In this document: in pieces, positions 5,468-9,156 of the stretch
Numbering within the stretch: the stretch's first letter is position 1
Layout: each line of letters starts with the position of its first letter
The notes under the pieces: model-generated
Database searches by the model: none
What the model saw: the letters and a program-made list of their open reading frames with translations, nothing else
Told to the model about the DNA's origin: nothing
Made by a program: the position numbers and the translations under genes
Assembly: GCA_030643665.1 (NCBI GenBank)
Contig: DAOWKS010000023.1
Coordinates: 1-9,156 of the forward strand
Direction of reading: 5' to 3'
Length of the DNA stretch: 9,156 nt
Source: a bacterium
GTDB taxonomy: Bacteria; Patescibacteriota; Minisyncoccia; Minisyncoccales; JAGMAB01

Positions 5468-7102
5468 GTGGAAGCTGGAAAAAAAATAAAAGAATTTGAA
5501 AAGAAAATGGAAACGAGGATTTTGAAAGTATTGATGAGTAGGATATTTGAAGAGAATTTTAAGGTGGTAGATATTCCCGAAATTCCACCTGGAGCTATTG
5601 AGGGCAAAAGCAGTATTGTTGTTTCTTCAGACGACACAGTGCGATTAGTGTGGTTTGGTAATGGATACGGTGATAGATACTCGGAAAACTTTCCTTACAA
5701 AAAAGCCGAAGTGATGGAACAGATATCTTTTGACGATCTGTTTCGCTATATAATGAGTGATTCTAAAGAGCAGGCATTTTTGGAGCTACGGGAGAGGTTG
5801 GCTAATTCCTGGGAACAAAATTTGGGCATTGTTGGTGAACGGGTGAAGGAAAAATTCGTTAAAACTACTTGCAATACACTGCAAAATAGGTTTGAAACGA
5901 ATATTTGTCGGATTAAGGAGTTACAATCCAGTAAATCTCTCAAAAAAGCAACCGAGAAAATTCAGGAGATTTCTGACAAAACCCTAAGGAGATTCAAAGG
6001 AGATTTAATAGAGGGAGCAAAGGACGCCATTGATAACTCTATTTCAGATTTTCGAGCAAATATTCTTCAGAATATCAAGAACAGGTTTCTTGAAGCCAAG
6101 AGTTCCTTTGATGAAATAGCCCAAACAACTATTTTGCCACCAGGCACAAAATTTTTCTTCTCTAAAGGAAATAGAGCAATGGTAGTAATTGAGCAGGAAC
6201 CGCAAGTGAGAACGGTCAATTTCAATGAAACTTTTTTAGATAGAGATTTGGACGTAGGATTTTCCAGGATAAAAGAGAAATTGAGGAGCGGAGAACTAAA
6301 GACTTCATTCAGATTGGCTTTTCCTTGCACTATTTTTGTTTTGTTTTTTTTGCAGGGAGCATTCGACGAAATGCAGTTATATTACACTACCAAACCTTTG
6401 AGTTCAAACGAAGATATCCTCTACGACCCTAATTTGCCGAACATCAATATAAACCGCAATATATGTTTTCACTTTTCCGGCGGCTACCAAACGAATCTTA
6501 CTGAAACAACTCAAAGAGCCATTGGTGATTTTTGGGGAAGCACTTTTACTGGAGATGGGTACTGGAGTAATTTTTATGCTCCCCAACGAAAGAGAGACAG
6601 ACGATTCAAAAATATTTTAAAGTGGGAAAAACAAAGCATCAAAAATCCTCTGTTTGTTCTCCAAGCAAACTGGCAAAATTCAGGATATACAGTCAAAAGA
6701 CTTTTTGAAGAGACTTTTACAGAACAAGTCAGTGATGAAGATTTGCTGTATGATAAATTGATGCGAAAAGCTATTGAAGAACAAGAGGAAGAAGTCAGTG
6801 AGGTAATCCAAGATTTCTTAGAAAGTATTGAAGTAGAGAGGCAATATTCGAGAGTTATTACCAGAAAAATGGAAGAGTACTTTACGGAGATGGCAAAGAA
6901 TATCTGCGATCTTTTGCTGGGTGTTTCTAAGGAGATTACTGATGAGACAAACGAAAAAGTTATTCAGCAGTTTAACGAAGTGGTTGCTTCTGTAATTAAT
7001 GGGATTCTGAAGGGAGAATTCTATCAACTGTCCAATGAAGTATCGATTCAACCCAGAATCAACGCAGCAGAACTTATTAGACAAATTCAAAGGGGGCGGT
7101 AA
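5468..7102 (+). CDS. E2-like (ubiquitin-conjugating fold) protein with long helical flanks
   Basis: A 544-aa protein starting at GTG; GGAGG at 5455-5459 lies 8 nt upstream and fixes this start. The central part (about 220-375) resembles bacterial E2-like proteins of the Prok-E2/PRTRC-B type: LPPGTKFFF (223-231), a basic-acidic VVIEQEPQVRTV segment (239-250), a hydrophobic strand LAFPCTIFVLFFL (283-295), KPLSSNEDILYDPNLPNI (309-326), then NRNICFHF (329-336), and FWGSTFTGDGYWSNF (355-369). PNI...x-ICF parallels the PNI...G-ICL of classical E2s, making Cys333 the candidate thioester cysteine. About 96-215 and 410-520 are strongly helical, charged, coiled-coil-like regions not usual for E2s. Residues 31-95 may be a separate small beta domain. 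The assignment rests on motif recognition and context; without a profile comparison it remains an inference. Confidence 0.55.
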   Translation: MEAGKKIKEFEKKMETRILKVLMSRIFEENFKVVDIPEIPPGAIEGKSSIVVSSDDTVRLVWFGNGYGDRYSENFPYKKAEVMEQISFDDLFRYIMSDSKEQAFLELRERLANSWEQNLGIVGERVKEKFVKTTCNTLQNRFETNICRIKELQSSKSLKKATEKIQEISDKTLRRFKGDLIEGAKDAIDNSISDFRANILQNIKNRFLEAKSSFDEIAQTTILPPGTKFFFSKGNRAMVVIEQEPQVRTVNFNETFLDRDLDVGFSRIKEKLRSGELKTSFRLAFPCTIFVLFFLQGAFDEMQLYYTTKPLSSNEDILYDPNLPNININRNICFHFSGGYQTNLTETTQRAIGDFWGSTFTGDGYWSNFYAPQRKRDRRFKNILKWEKQSIKNPLFVLQANWQNSGYTVKRLFEETFTEQVSDEDLLYDKLMRKAIEEQEEEVSEVIQDFLESIEVERQYSRVITRKMEEYFTEMAKNICDLLLGVSKEITDETNEKVIQQFNEVVASVINGILKGEFYQLSNEVSIQPRINAAELIRQIQRGR

Positions 7103-7107
7103 AGAAA

Positions 7108-7893
7108 ATGTTTCCAATCTATGTTTTGAAAAGAGGAGTAGAATTACCAGAGCAAGGGACATACTATATTATTACCGGGGACGGCATTTTTCTCCATAAA
7201 GACACAGGATTTATTCAAGCAACAGTCAAGGTAGACAAGATTTCTTTTCTTGAAGCATTGGAACCAAGCATGGCCTTGAGACTTCCTAAGATTTCTTCAG
7301 AGATTATAGTTAAAAGTTTGCTATTCTTTCGTCGAATCTACCAATATCACAGAGCGGAAGCAGTAGTGCTTTTACACTATTCTCAAGAGAAAAACTATCT
7401 ACCTCATTGTCCAAAGCAAAGAGTTGATAAAATTTCGGTTGACTACGATTTAAGTGAAAGATTTGAAGGATACCAACTTATTGGAACGATTCATTCCCAT
7501 TGTGATTTTAGTGCCTTTCATTCTCCAATTGACGAAGGTAACGAAGAAGACTTTGACGGCATTCACATAACTATTGGTAATGTTGACCTGCCATACTTTA
7601 CTATTAGTTGTTCAATAGTGGTAAACAATAACCGATTTAAAGTGAAGCCCAAAGATATTATTGAAGGGATTAGAGAGATAGATTACACTCCGCCGTTCAG
7701 ATTATTTAGACCCAATTATCGAAGGAGAAAAGTGCCGAGGCGACAGGGAGATATCGCTAAGGTCGGTTCCAAACCCGACGAAGTCCAGTTTTACGAGATA
7801 GTGCTTCCAGATGATCAAGACTACCGTTCTTATCCGTCATCCAGAGATTGGTTCGGAAAAGTGAAGAAGCGAAGGAAGTGTCTTTTTAGATAA
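7108..7893 (+). CDS. JAMM/JAB (MPN+) isopeptidase of the ubiquitin-like cassette
   Basis: A 261-aa predicted zinc metalloprotease. The full JAMM motif is present: Glu84 (AEAVVLLHY), then His129-Ser-His131, seven residues, Ser139, two residues, Asp142 (GTIHSHCDFSAFHSPID). It continues with a DGIHITIG strand (150-157), as in JAB proteins of bacterial ubiquitin-like operons such as PRTRC protein A. The N-terminal 60-70 residues (YYIITGDGIFLHKDTG, then RLPKISSEII) form an extra domain also seen in that group. The C-terminus after about 200 is very basic and probably extended. Expected roles are to trim the Ubl precursor and cleave Ubl-target bonds. It begins 5 nt after the E2-like stop with a G-rich AGGGGG upstream, so translation is probably coupled. 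The family call is strong; the substrate is inferred. Confidence 0.85.
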   Translation: MFPIYVLKRGVELPEQGTYYIITGDGIFLHKDTGFIQATVKVDKISFLEALEPSMALRLPKISSEIIVKSLLFFRRIYQYHRAEAVVLLHYSQEKNYLPHCPKQRVDKISVDYDLSERFEGYQLIGTIHSHCDFSAFHSPIDEGNEEDFDGIHITIGNVDLPYFTISCSIVVNNNRFKVKPKDIIEGIREIDYTPPFRLFRPNYRRRKVPRRQGDIAKVGSKPDEVQFYEIVLPDDQDYRSYPSSRDWFGKVKKRRKCLFR

Positions 7894-7924
7894 GTGAGAA
7901 TATCAGCTATGTTTTAGGCACATA

Positions 7925-7953
7925 TTGACAAAAACGAATAAATCAATTATTCT
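7925..7953 (+). promoter_or_regulatory. Internal promoter before the E1-like gene
   Basis: TTGACA (7925-7930), 17 nt, TATTCT (7948-7953) lie in the 77-nt gap after the JAB gene. The 11-mer ATATTGACAAA (7922-7932) is identical to bases 5312-5322 at the main cassette promoter, hinting at shared control, although half of it is simply the -35 consensus. It would give a separate transcript for the E1-like and Ubl genes. Confidence 0.5.
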
Positions 7954-7970
7954 ATTCACGGAGGTAAAAA

Positions 7971-8642
7971 GTGAAAATAAAAGTGATTGGAATTGGAGGG
8001 GTTGGTTGCGCTCTATTATCAACCTTAGCAAGATTTCTCAACTTTAGTGACAAGGAAGTTGAGATAACACTGATTGACGGAGATGACTTTGAAATCAAGA
8101 ATCAATATCGTCAGTCCTTTAACAAATTAGGGAACAAGGCAGAAATTACAGCAGAACGATTAGAAAAGGAGTTTACGAAAATCTACTTTCGGAGCAAGGC
8201 AAGATATGTTACCGAAGAGACAGTTGGCTCGCTTATTCGAGAAGGAGATATCATTTTCCTCTGCGTGGATAACCACGCTACGAGGAAAGTTGTTTCCGAC
8301 TACTGCGGGGAACTTAGTGATATGGTTTTGATATCTGGGGGAAACGATTGGATAGACGGCAATGTTCAAGTCTATCTTCGGAAGAATGGCGAAGATGTTA
8401 CTCTTCCTTTAACCAACGATTACCATCCGGAGATTCAGAATCCCAGAGACAAAAATCCCGGAGAGGCAGGTTGTGGTGAGTTGGCAGAGAGTAAGCCGCA
8501 ATTGCTTATAATGAATAATGCTATTGCGGCAGCAATGTTGAACAGTTTTTACGTTTGGTTTACAGGAAAACTTAAATACGACGAGGTCTATATTGATATT
8601 ATGAGTGGAAATGCTCGGTCTGTACGCCGAGACAGAGCTTAG
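7971..8642 (+). CDS. ThiF/E1-like Ubl-activating enzyme
   Basis: A compact 223-aa adenylating enzyme. GIGGVG (7-12) is the Rossmann ATP loop. D36 and D38 (LIDGDDFEIKNQYRQSF) lead to N44 and the R47-Q48 pair typical of E1/ThiF/MoeB. K56 in GNKAEITAERL fits the conserved ATP lysine, and CVDNHATR (98-105) carries the Asp100 Mg/adenylate residue. There is no CxxC zinc pair. Cys168 in PGEAGCGELAESKPQLLIMNNAIAAAMLNSF (starting at 163) is at the position of the CS-AEAL-Q-LF-N motif of PRTRC-type ThiF proteins, making it the likely thioester cysteine. It should activate the Ubl encoded just downstream. The GTG start is preceded by GGAGGT (7960-7965) with 5 nt spacing. The enzyme is shorter than eukaryotic E1s and lacks a separate ubiquitin-fold domain. 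Confidence 0.83.
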   Translation: MKIKVIGIGGVGCALLSTLARFLNFSDKEVEITLIDGDDFEIKNQYRQSFNKLGNKAEITAERLEKEFTKIYFRSKARYVTEETVGSLIREGDIIFLCVDNHATRKVVSDYCGELSDMVLISGGNDWIDGNVQVYLRKNGEDVTLPLTNDYHPEIQNPRDKNPGEAGCGELAESKPQLLIMNNAIAAAMLNSFYVWFTGKLKYDEVYIDIMSGNARSVRRDRA

Positions 8643-8688
8643 CGCGAGTATTGTTGTCTTATAGGGAAAGTAAAAAAAGGAGATGAGA

Positions 8689-8904
8689 ATGAGAAAAATA
8701 AAAGTGATTTGCGGAGCGAACAGCGGGAAATATGAAGTTGAGGGTGAGTTTGTTGGATCAGTGAGAAAAAACCTTAGGGATGTTTTAAACATTCCAGAGG
8801 GAGCAAAAGCGAAAGTCAAGGGGAAAGAGGTCAAAGAGACCTACAATCTCAAGAAGGGCGATACCTTAGAGTTTATCAAACCGTCGGGAGAAAACGGTTT
8901 ATAG
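8689..8904 (+). CDS. Ubiquitin-like beta-grasp protein (Ubl)
   Basis: A 71-aa beta-grasp protein of the ThiS/MoaD/ubiquitin type: strand KIKVICGA (3-10), GKYEVEGE (13-20), a helix at SVRKNLRDVLNI (24-35), then AKAKVKGKEV (39-48), YNLKKGDTLEFIKP (52-65) and the tail SGENGL. The VKGKEV...L-x-x-GDTLEF-x-x-P pattern is the family hallmark. The usual terminal Gly-Gly is absent: the tail ends Gly70-Leu71, so removal of the last Leu by the JAB enzyme would expose a single Gly for adenylation. I chose the ATG at 8689 because AAGGAG (8677-8682) lies 6 nt before it; an in-frame ATG at 8683 abuts that site and would add two residues (Met-Arg). It follows the E1-like gene by 46 nt, so a shared transcript is likely. 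The fold and context are convincing; target proteins are unknown. Confidence 0.8.
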   Translation: MRKIKVICGANSGKYEVEGEFVGSVRKNLRDVLNIPEGAKAKVKGKEVKETYNLKKGDTLEFIKPSGENGL

Positions 8905-8963
8905 ATAAACCCCAAGAGGGAATAAAAATATAGAATAAAAAAATAGGGGGTTTTAATTTTTTT
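8896..8963 (+). promoter_or_regulatory. Alternative hairpins at the Ubl gene end (attenuator-like)
   Basis: GGTTTAT (8896-8902) pairs with ATAAACC (8905-8911) across the Ubl stop codon. The same AAACCCC (8907-8913) can instead pair with GGGGTTT (8947-8953), which leads directly into a T-rich run (8957-8963) and would act as a terminator. The two pairings are mutually exclusive. It may only be a loose 3'-end terminator. Confidence 0.4.
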
Positions 8964-8977
8964 GTTTCTATATTTTT

Positions 8978-9012
8978 CTGTATATTGTCCTGTATATTGT
9001 CCTGATTTTGTC
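8978..9012. repeat. 12-bp tandem repeats after the cassette
   Basis: CTGTATATTGTC occurs at 8978-8989 and 8990-9001, with a degenerate third copy CTGATTTTGTC at 9002-9012. The third copy overlaps the left arm of the terminator at 8999-9041. The array is too short and unspaced to be CRISPR. Confidence 0.7.
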
Positions 9013-9041
9013 TTTAGAAGATGAACTCAGGGCTTTTTTTT
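8999..9041 (+). terminator. Rho-independent terminator after the cassette
   Basis: GTCCTGA (8999-9005) pairs with TCAGGGC (9027-9033), including one G-U, with an inner TCTT/AAGA stem. It is followed by eight T residues (9034-9041). It ends transcription of the E1-Ubl unit before the next gene. Confidence 0.65.
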
Positions 9042-9071
9042 AATTTAAAAGTAGATTTTTAACAATTTTTG

Positions 9072-9080
9072 TGATACACT
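9072..9080 (+). promoter_or_regulatory. Extended -10 before the last gene
   Basis: TGATACACT (TG at 9072-9073, hexamer TACACT 9075-9080) fits the extended -10 pattern of the other promoters. It gives a leader of about 24 nt to the ATG at 9111. No good -35 is visible and the match is moderate. Confidence 0.35.
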
Positions 9081-9110
9081 TGAGAATAAAATTAATAAAT
9101 TTGTAGAGTT

Positions 9111-9156
9111 ATGAAGATTACTTTTGCTTATTGGGGAAATTATACCATTGCTTTTA
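9111..9156 (+). CDS. 5' end of a second acyl-CoA dehydratase activase-related gene (partial)
   Basis: Only the first 15 codons are inside the window (MKITFAYWGNYTIAF), open to the edge. The pattern MKITF-x-x-x-GNxxI resembles the start of activase-related/2-hydroxyacyl-CoA dehydratase-like proteins (MK-x-TFPHMGNxYI), the same broad family as the gene at 4397-5290. With so few residues this is a resemblance, not proof. It has no Shine-Dalgarno sequence, like the other background genes and unlike the cassette genes. Confidence 0.45.
   Translation, partial: MKITFAYWGNYTIAF

Larger units (their letters stand above)
5295..9104. other. Possible inserted island carrying the ubiquitin-like cassette
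   Basis: ATTAATAATATTTGT (5295-5309) lies 5 bp after the stop of one activase-related gene. ATTAATAAATTTGT (9091-9104) lies 6 bp before the start of the next; they differ by one inserted T. Everything between is the ubiquitin-like cassette with its own promoters and terminators. Genes inside use Shine-Dalgarno starts (GGAGG and similar) and those outside do not. No integrase, transposase or tRNA is visible, so the mechanism is unknown; AT-rich short repeats can also arise by chance. Confidence 0.4.

Noticed and set aside
8683..8688. Upstream ATG as the Ubl start
   Set aside because: It directly abuts the AAGGAG site, leaving no spacing; the ATG at 8689 has 6 nt.
8409..8834. 141-codon reverse-strand reading frame
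   Set aside because: It lies antisense across the end of the E1-like gene and the Ubl gene, both of which have clear family motifs and ribosome-binding sites.
5468..8904. A full PRTRC cassette
   Set aside because: JAB, ThiF, Ubl and E2-like parts correspond, but no ParB-related or actin-like gene is visible and the E2-like protein is much larger.
8978..9012. Short CRISPR-like array
   Set aside because: Units are 12 bp and directly adjacent with no spacers.

Overview
The window looks like a low-GC bacterial chromosome fragment, most likely from a Patescibacteria/CPR-type organism. This is an inference from gene content and signals; there is no rRNA or marker gene to prove it. TAA, TAG and TGA all act as stops, so the ordinary bacterial code fits. 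Promoters look bacterial (TTGACA boxes and a recurring extended -10 of the form TGnTAAGAT), and there are rho-independent terminators.

Layout. Bases 1-5290 are a background block, all on the + strand: an alpha/beta hydrolase (113-865); three 12-bp tandem repeats; a probable independent structured small RNA with its own promoter and terminator (about 939-1097); a LOG/SLOG-like nucleotide-binding protein (1126-1686); a small EF-Tu-domain-2-like protein (1701-1967); an 11-TM aromatic-type amino acid permease (1981-3129); an endonuclease Q-type DNA repair nuclease (3126-4394); and an acyl-CoA dehydratase activase-related protein (4397-5290). A further gene of this last type appears to start at 9111 and runs off the window.

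Between these two related genes lies the most interesting part, 5291-9110: a four-gene cassette that reads as a complete bacterial ubiquitin-like system. In order it has a 544-aa protein whose centre carries an E2-like signature (PNI...ICF, candidate active Cys333) framed by long helical regions; a JAMM/JAB metallopeptidase with all expected residues; a ThiF/E1-like adenylating enzyme with a candidate thioester Cys168; and a 71-aa beta-grasp ubiquitin-like protein ending in Gly-Leu. By family knowledge E1 would activate the Ubl, E2 would transfer it, and the JAB protease would mature or remove it. The set parallels the ubiquitin-like core of PRTRC cassettes and Bil/Bub-type operons, but no ParB, actin-like or toxin gene is visible here.

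The cassette looks acquired. All four of its genes have purine-rich Shine-Dalgarno sequences (three clearly canonical), whereas none of the seven flanking genes has a convincing one. It is bracketed by near-identical short AT-rich sequences (5295-5309 and 9091-9104), and it interrupts what may have been a tandem pair of related genes. It has an elaborate control region: a 20-bp palindrome over the -35, paired AAAGTTCTTT boxes 22 bp apart, and an 18-bp perfect hairpin in the leader. There is a second promoter before the E1 gene, and an antiterminator/terminator-like tail with 12-bp tandem repeats.
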